Below are positions 1 through 6,311 of a DNA stretch of 6,866 bases, piece after piece. The notes beneath the pieces were generated by a model. That model was not told the origin of the DNA, searched no databases, and saw nothing but the letters and a program-made list of their open reading frames with translations. Both the position numbers and the translations under genes were made by a program. Each line of letters begins with the position of its first letter. Within the stretch, counting starts at the first letter, position 1. The stretch lies in assembly GCA_030616935.1 (NCBI GenBank), contig JAUWWJ010000086.1, forward strand, positions 1 to 6,866. The letters run 5' to 3'. This DNA is from Planctomycetaceae bacterium (lineage in GTDB: Bacteria; Planctomycetota; Planctomycetia; Pirellulales; UBA1268).

Positions 1-1
1 G

Positions 2-2098
2 AATGGTTTGGAGGTTGTAGAGATTCAAGCCAGTGGTTCACCAGTTCGGGTCCAAAGTATATCTGCAGGTCTTGAAGTGCGAGCTGATCGTTTTGGGTAT
101 GAACTTCGCACGGGTAGGATTCTGCTCGACGGAGAGGACCCGGTCTCAATTCACGCTACTGGGGTTGAACTCGAGGCGAAGTCGGTTGATTACACGCCGG
201 GTCAAGACAATACAATTGGCTCACTGATGGCGATCGGCCCAGGATGGCTCCGGGCAAAGAATGAGGAACAGCTAGCTGTTGAATCCCGCTGGCAAAAATG
301 GCTGCGGATTCGTCCAGATGACACAGGGCATGTTGCCTCAATATCGGGCCAAGCTGAGGTGTCTGTTGATTTGCAGGGTAGGCTCACCGGCGCAGAAATG
401 CATTTTTGGTTCGAGCAAACTCCTGCTCAGCCAACCCAACGTTCAGCAACCAACCGTTTGCCGAAGGTAGCCGCATTAAATCCTTTGCGAATGCTCGTTC
501 GAGGTGTTGTTGAAGTAGAAGTTCCAGAAGTTGCAGCACGTACAGATCGCATGGAAATTTGGTTCCGAAGAAATGCTGAATTGCAGGGTAGTCTACAAAA
601 AGGCCAGGCTTCTAAGGGAACTGTTGCCGATGAAGTTGGTGTGCGTGCCAATGCAGGAAAAACACAAAGCGTGGTAGGACAGAGTATCCATCAACCAATT
701 CCTGCAATCCGGCCACCAGTTTCAGCCGATCGGAAATTGCTCGCAACAGGAAATCTTATTCGTGGGCTTGTTGTTCTTTCACCGAATCAGAATGAATTAC
801 AGGAGATGTCGCTCGAAGGTGAGGTTCAGCTTCTTGAGCAGGCTTCAAGTACAAACAAAGGAGCGCCTCGTCTGAAGATATGTGGAGATCAGTTGCAACT
901 AACACGCCCCTCACAGTTTGATGCGAAAGCAGTTGTTTCTGGGCGTCCTGCTATTGTACAAAGCGATGAGTTTGATCTCGAAGGCCCACTGATTGAGTTT
1001 GATCGTGGCCAAAATCGAGTAGCTGTTGATGGCGGCGGACAATTGACAGTTCCTGTTGCTGGCGAGGGTGTTGGTTTGGGTTCATTTGATCTCTTAGGGT
1101 CTGGTGGTCCTCAAGCCCAAATGAAAAAGAACTCAGGAATTGCTGAGCCTCTGGTGATAGCTTGGCAGGGCAGAATGGATTTTGATGGACAGACCGCCCG
1201 CTTCATTGATCGGGTTCAGACGGCCAGTGGAGGTGTGTCGCTGCAAGCAGGCTTGCTCGATTGTATTTTTACCCAGCCTGTGGACTTCAGTAGGCAGCAG
1301 GGCGCGGTTCCGTCCCAGCAGACAGATATTGCCCAAATTAAGTGTGGGGATGGCGTTCAGATAAGTAGCACGTCTGAGGTTGATGGAAATCTGGAGTCCC
1401 GTGAAAAGTTATTTGTACGGGATCTCTTTTTCGACAGATTGACGGGAGATGTTCGGGGAACAGGGCCGGGGCGATTAACGAGCACTCGCCGAGGCGAAGG
1501 GGGGCTTCCCATGGGTACACCCGGTTTGCCGGGGCAAGAGCTTCGACAGCCTCCAGCTATTTCCAAGTCATCTGAAAGTCCAGGAGTGACTTTTCTCGGT
1601 GTTGATTTTCAGAGGGGCTTTACCGGCAATATGAATCAACGGCAGATGGAGTTTCAGCAACGTGTAGAAACAATATGGGGACCTGTTGATACGTGGGACG
1701 CGAGCCTCGATCTGCATGACCCCAGAGGGCTTGCTGAGAAGGCTATTGCCGTAACAAGTGATACTTTGGGTATTGGCCAGACACCTTCTGTTCCGGGGGT
1801 GCCGAGGCGTTCAGTCGAACTGTCAGCTGGTGGAAATGTACTTGTTGAAGGTGATTCGTTCACGGCACGTAGTGCACGACTTTCGTTTAGTGAGGTGAAA
1901 GACCTTCTTGTGTTTGAAGGGGATGGAAGGAGTGATGCGCAGCTTTTTCGTCAGGATCGAGTGGGAGGGCCGACATCGAGTGCATCAGCTGGGAAAATTC
2001 TTTATTGGCGAAAATATAATCGTGTCGAAGTAAAAGACGCCCGATACCTTGATCTCGATCAAATTGGTGGGGCAAACATGCCCCAAATCCCACGTTAG
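2..2098 (+). CDS. Large OstA/LptA-like protein, C-terminal part (5' end outside the window)
   Basis: The frame is open to the left edge, so this is the last 698 residues of a longer protein, ending at TAG 2096-2098. The TTG at 8 is only the first possible start inside the window and is not proposed as the real one. The protein is rich in short beta-strand-like segments of the OstA/LptA type. Recurring patterns include GPLIEFDRGQNRVAVDGGG (about nt 985-1041), WQGRMDFDGQTARF (about 1163-1204), and GNVLVEGDSFTARSARLSF followed by LLVFEGDG near the C-terminus (about 1830-1925). Known LptA proteins are short periplasmic bridges carrying lipopolysaccharide to the outer membrane. This one is several times longer, as in the large OstA-like proteins I associate with Planctomycetes. 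A periplasmic envelope role is inferred; any signal peptide lies outside the window. No catalytic motif is visible. Its 3' end faces the convergent hydrolase gene. Confidence 0.75.
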   Translation, partial: NGLEVVEIQASGSPVRVQSISAGLEVRADRFGYELRTGRILLDGEDPVSIHATGVELEAKSVDYTPGQDNTIGSLMAIGPGWLRAKNEEQLAVESRWQKWLRIRPDDTGHVASISGQAEVSVDLQGRLTGAEMHFWFEQTPAQPTQRSATNRLPKVAALNPLRMLVRGVVEVEVPEVAARTDRMEIWFRRNAELQGSLQKGQASKGTVADEVGVRANAGKTQSVVGQSIHQPIPAIRPPVSADRKLLATGNLIRGLVVLSPNQNELQEMSLEGEVQLLEQASSTNKGAPRLKICGDQLQLTRPSQFDAKAVVSGRPAIVQSDEFDLEGPLIEFDRGQNRVAVDGGGQLTVPVAGEGVGLGSFDLLGSGGPQAQMKKNSGIAEPLVIAWQGRMDFDGQTARFIDRVQTASGGVSLQAGLLDCIFTQPVDFSRQQGAVPSQQTDIAQIKCGDGVQISSTSEVDGNLESREKLFVRDLFFDRLTGDVRGTGPGRLTSTRRGEGGLPMGTPGLPGQELRQPPAISKSSESPGVTFLGVDFQRGFTGNMNQRQMEFQQRVETIWGPVDTWDASLDLHDPRGLAEKAIAVTSDTLGIGQTPSVPGVPRRSVELSAGGNVLVEGDSFTARSARLSFSEVKDLLVFEGDGRSDAQLFRQDRVGGPTSSASAGKILYWRKYNRVEVKDARYLDLDQIGGANMPQIPR

Positions 2099-2173
2099 TC
2101 CGCCTTCTAGTCATAAAAATATCGAGGCGTGCTCAGTGCTGCTTACCAATAGAGTGGCAATCACCATCAGAGA

Positions 2174-2214
2174 TTCCTGAATCAGCCCAACAGTTTTCAT
2201 GTTTGATTCAGGAA
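2174..2214. terminator. Inverted repeat at a convergent gene junction, possible bidirectional terminator
   Basis: The left arm TTCCTGAATCA (2174-2184) and the right arm TGATTCAGGAA (2204-2214) are perfectly complementary over 11 bp. Inside them AACA (2189-2192) can also pair with TGTT (2200-2203), leaving a 7-nt loop and a 4-nt bulge (GCCC). The right arm covers the last codons and stop of the minus-strand hydrolase, and the whole structure lies 76 bp after the stop of the OstA-like gene. Position and symmetry suit a shared transcript end. Neither side has the T tract of a classic intrinsic terminator, so it might instead be an RNA-stabilising hairpin or a protein-binding site. Confidence 0.4.
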
Positions 2215-2978
2215 ACACGTCTGGCTTCAGAATCAAGCGATTTCATAATGAATGCTATGGCATCATCAACAAAAGAGGACACGATATCTTTCGGATTGTT
2301 CTCGTCTAGAATCGCAGTGTGCGGAATTCCAAGTGCTATTAACTTGCTGCTTAATCGGACAGCACCATCGTGCCATCTTTCGTCGTTCCTATTGCTGACA
2401 AACCACTGGTGCCGCGGCCAGTTGAGTGGATGGACATGGAGGATGGCAGTTTCTTGTCTCGCTTGTTCAGGCTCATCATAAATTTCCCAGAGCGTATCGA
2501 ATAGTTCGCCATCAACCCAATTGTGTCCATTTCGCATGCCAAGATGAAAGTCGATTGCTGGTGCAATGGCTGCGGCTATCGGAAACTTTTCTGGATGACG
2601 GTATGCCAATCGAAGGGCCGCTTGACCTCCCATGTCGTAGCCCAGTAGTCCAACCCCTCCTGACGTCTCACCTATGATCCGGTGGCACTCATCAAGAATA
2701 GGGCCCACGATGTAATCTTCAGCACTCATTGTGGCGTCAAAGCGGGCCAGTTGTTGCTGCAGGCACCACGTTCGTCCCATGCGAGGTGCAAGGACTGGAA
2801 GGCCTGCGGAAGCGAGTGCTTGATGAAGTGCTGGAAAGTCTTTTGGCGATCGTTCATGCAGGTCGTGGAGATAGAGAATAATACGCCCAGGTTCCGTAAT
2901 AGTAGGGGGCGTAAATAGTTCACATGAGTGACCCGCGACTGAGTGACATGTCCAAGTTGTAGAGGCATTTGTTGGCAT
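2208..2978 (-). CDS. Alpha/beta-hydrolase-fold protein with an atypical active site
   Basis: This 256-residue protein has the layout of an esterase-type alpha/beta hydrolase. It shows a strand followed by LYLHDLHE (residues 35-42, where the oxyanion loop normally has HG), a nucleophile elbow LLGYDMGGQAAL (111-122), the following helix RLAYRHPEKF, and a C-terminal half with FVSNRNDE (193-200). D199 could be the usual acid. The elbow residue is Asp115 (codon GAC at 2636-2634), not Ser. The place where the family usually has GGHSW reads ENNPKDI (226-232), so the catalytic His seems replaced by Asn228. The protein may therefore be a non-catalytic member or use different chemistry. I see no signal peptide or membrane segment. 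The ATG at 2978 is the furthest upstream start in frame; no clear Shine-Dalgarno precedes it. The gene is divergent from hpt and convergent with the OstA-like gene. The substrate is unknown. Confidence 0.8.
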   Translation of the reverse strand: MPTNASTTWTCHSVAGHSCELFTPPTITEPGRIILYLHDLHERSPKDFPALHQALASAGLPVLAPRMGRTWCLQQQLARFDATMSAEDYIVGPILDECHRIIGETSGGVGLLGYDMGGQAALRLAYRHPEKFPIAAAIAPAIDFHLGMRNGHNWVDGELFDTLWEIYDEPEQARQETAILHVHPLNWPRHQWFVSNRNDERWHDGAVRLSSKLIALGIPHTAILDENNPKDIVSSFVDDAIAFIMKSLDSEARRVS

Positions 2979-3081
2979 GTAGGATTTTGAATTATTGATG
3001 GATCAAGTACTGTTCTGATGAGACGCTGCGATATGCACATGCAAAGTAAACTGAGTAGTCGTGTCACATAAGGAAATCATA
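2979..3081. promoter_or_regulatory. Divergent intergenic region between the hydrolase gene and hpt
   Basis: This spacer must hold the start signals of the two divergent genes. I see no convincing sigma70-type -35/-10 pair in either direction. It contains a small perfect palindrome, TTGATGGATCAA (5-bp arms, 2995-2999 and 3002-3006), which could be an operator half-site pair but is short enough to be chance. The only strong signal is the hpt ribosome binding site, listed separately. Promoter placement is inferred from gene orientation alone. Confidence 0.3.
3070..3074 (+). promoter_or_regulatory. Ribosome binding site that fixes the hpt start
   Basis: AAGGA lies 7 nt before the ATG at 3082, a standard Shine-Dalgarno distance. 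It supports that ATG over the in-frame GTG at 3061, which would place this motif inside the coding region. Confidence 0.7.
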
Positions 3082-3603
3082 ATGGAAGTTTTACTTTCTC
3101 GTGAGGAATTGTCAGAAGGTATCGATAGGCTTGCTGCTCATGTGCAGAACGATCGCGGTACGCAGTCTCTTGTTCTTGTGGGTGTTCTTACAGGCAGTAT
3201 TATGCTTGTCGCGGATCTCTTGCGTAGGCTTGATGGCTCGATAGAAGTGGGGATGGTCTCAGCAAGTAGTTATCGAGGAGTCGAAACGACTCCTGGGAAA
3301 CTTGATCTCCACCTCGATTTATTACCTGATGTGTCTCAGAAACATGTCTTACTTGTTGATGACATCTTTGATACAGGACGCACAATGGCTGCATTAGTTG
3401 AGGCGATCTATTCTCGGGGTGCAGCTTCGGTCAAGTCACTCGTTCTCTTACGTAAGAAGAGTAGGGTCGAGGTGGATATGCAGCCAGACTATGTGGGATT
3501 CGATATTCCGAATGTGTTTGTAGTTGGTTATGGCCTAGACCATAACGGTGCGTGGCGAAATTTACCTCAGATTTGCCTGATGGATTCACCAGCCAATATT
3601 TGA
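3082..3603 (+). CDS. hpt: Hypoxanthine phosphoribosyltransferase
   Basis: The product, 173 residues from ATG 3082, is a type I phosphoribosyltransferase that joins hypoxanthine (often guanine as well) to PRPP, giving IMP or GMP in cytosolic purine salvage. The PRPP-binding signature VLLVDDIFDTGRTM is at residues 89-102, the flexible-loop SSYRG at 62-66, and the PPi-binding loop VGVLTGS at 33-39. The C-terminal YVGFDIPNVFVVGYGLD (137-153) is characteristic of Hpt rather than of adenine or xanthine enzymes. The length is normal for a bacterial Hpt. The PPi loop reads L-T-G where many family members have L-K-G. The stop TGA is at 3601-3603. The glycosyltransferase follows on the same strand after about 70 bp, so the two may share a transcript, although the functions are unrelated. 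Confidence 0.95.
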   Translation: MEVLLSREELSEGIDRLAAHVQNDRGTQSLVLVGVLTGSIMLVADLLRRLDGSIEVGMVSASSYRGVETTPGKLDLHLDLLPDVSQKHVLLVDDIFDTGRTMAALVEAIYSRGAASVKSLVLLRKKSRVEVDMQPDYVGFDIPNVFVVGYGLDHNGAWRNLPQICLMDSPANI

Positions 3604-3675
3604 TTTGTTGATATATAAGTTGTTGTGGTGTTGGGGTATATTTTTAAAGACACTATCCAGAGCAGCCGGTTGAAG

Positions 3676-4755
3676 ATGCGAAGTTACTCAAAAACAACAC
3701 ACATGCTGGTCGCCTGTGATTGTGATCCGGTAGGGAACGGCCGTCAGATTGAACTTGCTGTGACAGGACTGATAGCCGTCGGTCATCGGGTATGCGTTGT
3801 TCTGGTGTCTTCAGGTGGTGGTCTCGCAGTTCGGCTGCAGGCAGCAGGAGCTACGGCGTATGTTGTGAATAGAGGGCCAGCGGTACGTCTTTCGGTGTCA
3901 TCCCGCGTTGCCGAAATCATTCGGAACGAGCAGCCCCAGACAGTGATTGGCTGGGGTGTTGAGACAGCAATAATTATTGCCGCTGCACGAGTTCTAACGA
4001 GGTATTCGGGGCGATACATTCAACACGTATCAGAGCCATCACGGACTGTGCTGGAAGCGGCAATCGTAGCTCGAGCAGATGAAATTATTGTGACAGGAAA
4101 ATCGGTTGTGCAGGCCAGTAGGGAGATGGAGTCTTTACAATCCATTAGCTATATACCTCCCGCAGCTGTTGCTTTTGATGAAATGGTCGGCCGAGATCAA
4201 TTGGCTTCACAGATCGGCTTGAATCCAAGCAAACAATGGACACTCTGTGTAGCTCCACTGGTCTCGCAATCACGAATCGATAGGCTCATTTGGGGTTTCG
4301 ACCAAATGGCTGTTGCTCGCAATGATGTAGAGCACATCGTCGTGGGCAGTGGTCAGCTTCTTCGACGGCTTCAGCGACGTGCCTGGATCGAGGAAGTGGA
4401 CGCCTCAATCCATTGGTTTGAGCACCTGCCCGTCCTTCCATCCCTGTTTCGACACGTCCAATTGATTCTTCAGTCCGGGCGTGTTGCGTACGGTGGATGT
4501 TTGCTTGAAGGGTTGTCGCACGGCATTCCAGCTGTTGTGATCGACACGCCACCAAGTCGTGACGTGCTTGGTGATAGTGGTGCTGGGATTCTGGTGCCTA
4601 CGGACCCAGGTAGTGAATTCGCTCGGCGGGCAACCGAATTGCTTGAAAATGAAGAATTACGAACACGCTGTTCCTCAGTAGGTAAGCAACGGGCGAAAGA
4701 GATGTTCAGTAAGGAGGCATCTTTGTCCAAGTTGCTCGAAGTATTGGGTTCATAA
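3676..4755 (+). CDS. GT4-like (GT-B fold) glycosyltransferase
   Basis: The product is 360 residues from ATG 3676. An N-terminal Rossmann-like domain begins MLVACDCDPVGNGRQIEL, with the glycine-containing loop of GT-B acceptor domains. The C-terminal nucleotide-sugar domain starts near WTLCVAPLVSQSRIDRLI (residues 188-205), continues with IVVGSGQLLRRL (221-232), and carries GGCLLEGLSHGIPAVV (273-288), the GT4 donor-site motif. In the usual E-x7-E pair the second Glu is present (Glu278) but the first position is Val270. The enzyme probably transfers a sugar from a nucleotide-sugar donor to a lipid or polysaccharide at the cytoplasmic membrane; donor and acceptor cannot be read from sequence. 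No transmembrane segment is evident. In-frame GTG 3625, TTG 3670 and ATG 3703 are alternative starts and none has a strong Shine-Dalgarno; 3676 is a compromise. The stop TAA lies 10 bp from the convergent end of fhcA. Confidence 0.8.
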   Translation: MRSYSKTTHMLVACDCDPVGNGRQIELAVTGLIAVGHRVCVVLVSSGGGLAVRLQAAGATAYVVNRGPAVRLSVSSRVAEIIRNEQPQTVIGWGVETAIIIAAARVLTRYSGRYIQHVSEPSRTVLEAAIVARADEIIVTGKSVVQASREMESLQSISYIPPAAVAFDEMVGRDQLASQIGLNPSKQWTLCVAPLVSQSRIDRLIWGFDQMAVARNDVEHIVVGSGQLLRRLQRRAWIEEVDASIHWFEHLPVLPSLFRHVQLILQSGRVAYGGCLLEGLSHGIPAVVIDTPPSRDVLGDSGAGILVPTDPGSEFARRATELLENEELRTRCSSVGKQRAKEMFSKEASLSKLLEVLGS

Positions 4756-4765
4756 CAATCTGCCC

Positions 4766-6311
4766 TTATTGAGCATGCAAGGCTCTTAAATGTTGTCCCG
4801 CAGGTAGACATCGGCAGTGTCCATTCTCATTTACAAGTCTCCCAGATTTATAAACGGCAGCGGGCATTGCAAACATTTCGGCAAGTTGATGATTTGGTCT
4901 GTACAAGGTGATGTCTGCGTCTGCGCCAACACCAAGATGCCCTTTCTGAGGCAGCCCTGCAATTTTCGCTGGAGCCGCTCTGGTAATAATGCATAACTCT
5001 TGAATCGAATACTCCCGAGAAAGAGATGCGAGTGGTGAATGTTTTTGAACGGCCGGATGGATGCGACGAAACGCATCACGCCGAAAGGCTTCGTCACCAA
5101 GGAGTTGCATAAGGATAGGGTAAGCCGTGAAGTGTGCTCCATTTGGGTGGTCGGTAGAGAGTACGACTCGCCAAGGGTCATTCACCGACAGGAACCACTC
5201 AAGGCCAATGGCCCATTGCCATGAGTGAATGAGGTTTTTTTTCTTTATATTCAATCGGTAAAACGCCGCAGCCACCCTCGAGCCAGAGGTCATGGGCACT
5301 CCACGGAACGCCAGTTGTGTGAGCCAGGTGCTCGGCCGCCTCTGGGTCACCAGTCATAGCCACGGTGTCACCAAAAAGTATCTGCCCCACGTCGAGGGTG
5401 AGGTTTTTGTTTTCGTGAAAACAATCAAGAAGCTTTGAAACTCCAGAACCAAAACTGTCTGGATCAAGATCACCACCGGTATAGCTGTGAAATTGCACAT
5501 GAGCGAGATGAGCAGGTATGCCATCGAGGGTCTGCATGGTTTCAAAAAGTGTCCGCCAATTTCCGGGGAGACCAAGGTGAGAGGTGTGGATATGCAGTGG
5601 GTGAGGCAGTGCAGCAGCCTGAACTCCCAAGGCTAGTCGTTCAAGTATGTTGCGACTCGTTAGGGTTCTTCCCGGAAGAGGCGTATCAATATCGTGGTGG
5701 TCTCCACGACTGTCCTTCCAGAATGCAGCACCACCAGGGTTTGCTACCTTCACGCCCCATCCACTTCCCGTGCGAACAATAGAAGAAATGCATCGCTCAA
5801 TGACGTCAGGCTGACCGGCTTCAAGAGCATCGAGGAGCTCGTTGTTGTCTGCAGCAAGCAGGTAAAAACCTTTATCAAGGATAGGTAGGTCATTCAGCTC
5901 CATTGCAGCAAGTGAAGCCGCTCCAGTCGCAATTGCTGCATCAAAAACAGTGGTATAGCCGAGCGATGCATAGAGCGATCCTGTTGAGTGAATAGTTGGA
6001 ATAGCACTGGGCTGGTTATGGCTCCGACGGTGGGTGCCCAACTGCGGTGACATGAGACGGCCAGTGTTTACTTTGGGCCCGGCAACATGACTGTGCAGAT
6101 CGATGCCACCAGGCATGACGATCAGTCCCGTCGCGTCAATGTGACGAAACCGTTTTGTGTTACTTGGAGAACAGACAATTCGTCCGGATTCCACCCAAAT
6201 ATCGGTGACGATGCCATCGAGCCCATTCTTAGGGTCATGGATAGTTCCGCCAGCGAGAACAAATGGCTCGTGAAAAGGTGACAGAGAGGAATGAGGAGAT
6301 ACGTCAGTCAT
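4766..6311 (-). CDS. fhcA: Formyltransferase/hydrolase complex subunit A (FwdA/FmdA-like amidohydrolase), with a one-base frameshift
   Basis: FhcA is the amidohydrolase subunit related to archaeal formylmethanofuran dehydrogenase subunit A. In bacteria it hydrolyses the formyl group carried on methanofuran or its analogue to formate, within the cytosolic Fhc complex of the tetrahydromethanopterin C1 pathway. The first frame (6311 to about 5240) contains the metal site DLHSH (His73, His75), GWGVKVANPGG (Lys188, candidate carboxylated lysine), HIHTSHLGLPGNW (240-252) and HLAHVQFHSY (268-277). It would stop at 5201-5199 with 370 residues. The second frame continues exactly as the family does: QWAIGLEWFL, then STDHPNG with the likely catalytic Asp, then GHLGVGADADITLYRP, ending at TAA 4768-4766. 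Removing one A from the run at 5235-5242 joins them into 514 residues, with the Asp at about 387. The start overlaps the fhcB stop. Sequencing error, real mutation and programmed slippage remain possible. Confidence 0.9.
5235..5242 (-). other. Frameshift site in fhcA: run of eight A in the mRNA sense
   Basis: On the coding strand the site reads TATAAAG, then eight A, then CCTCATTC. With eight A the frame gives Y-K-E-K-K-P and stops about 12 codons later. With seven A it gives Y-K-E-K-N-L-I-H and runs into the conserved QWAIGLE block. The needed shift is +1 at the ribosome, or loss of one A by polymerase slippage. Confidence 0.85.
6308..6311 (-). promoter_or_regulatory. ATGA stop-start overlap coupling fhcB to fhcA
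   Basis: The fhcB stop TGA (6310-6308) and the fhcA start ATG (6311-6309) share bases as ATGA. No good Shine-Dalgarno precedes the ATG, so fhcA is probably translated by ribosomes that have just ended fhcB. This supports one transcript and matched subunit amounts. Confidence 0.75.

Noticed and set aside
2726..3067. 113-residue minus-strand open frame
   Set aside because: It overlaps the hydrolase gene in another frame and shows no recognisable motif.
3061..3081. Longer hpt start at GTG 3061 adding seven residues
   Set aside because: The Shine-Dalgarno AAGGA at 3070-3074 lies inside that extension and is perfectly spaced for ATG 3082.
3605..3648. Possible promoter TTGTTG (3620-3625) with TTTAAA (3643-3648) at 17-bp spacing before the glycosyltransferase
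   Set aside because: Both boxes match the consensus poorly and the region is AT-rich, so chance is likely.
3625..3675. Longer glycosyltransferase start at GTG 3625
   Set aside because: The extra 17 residues resemble no GT-B N-terminus, the region is AT-rich like a spacer, and no ribosome binding site precedes the GTG.
4470..4811. 113-residue minus-strand open frame across the end of the glycosyltransferase
   Set aside because: It is antisense to conserved GT4 sequence and to the fhcA tail, with no family-like features.
5435..5782. 115-residue plus-strand open frame
   Set aside because: It is antisense to the conserved FhcA histidine motifs; the coding signal is clearly on the minus strand.
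4766..6311. Reading the two fhcA halves as two separate amidohydrolase genes, such as dihydroorotase-like proteins
   Set aside because: Each half lacks essential motifs of the other, and they join exactly at the A run into one FwdA-type protein.
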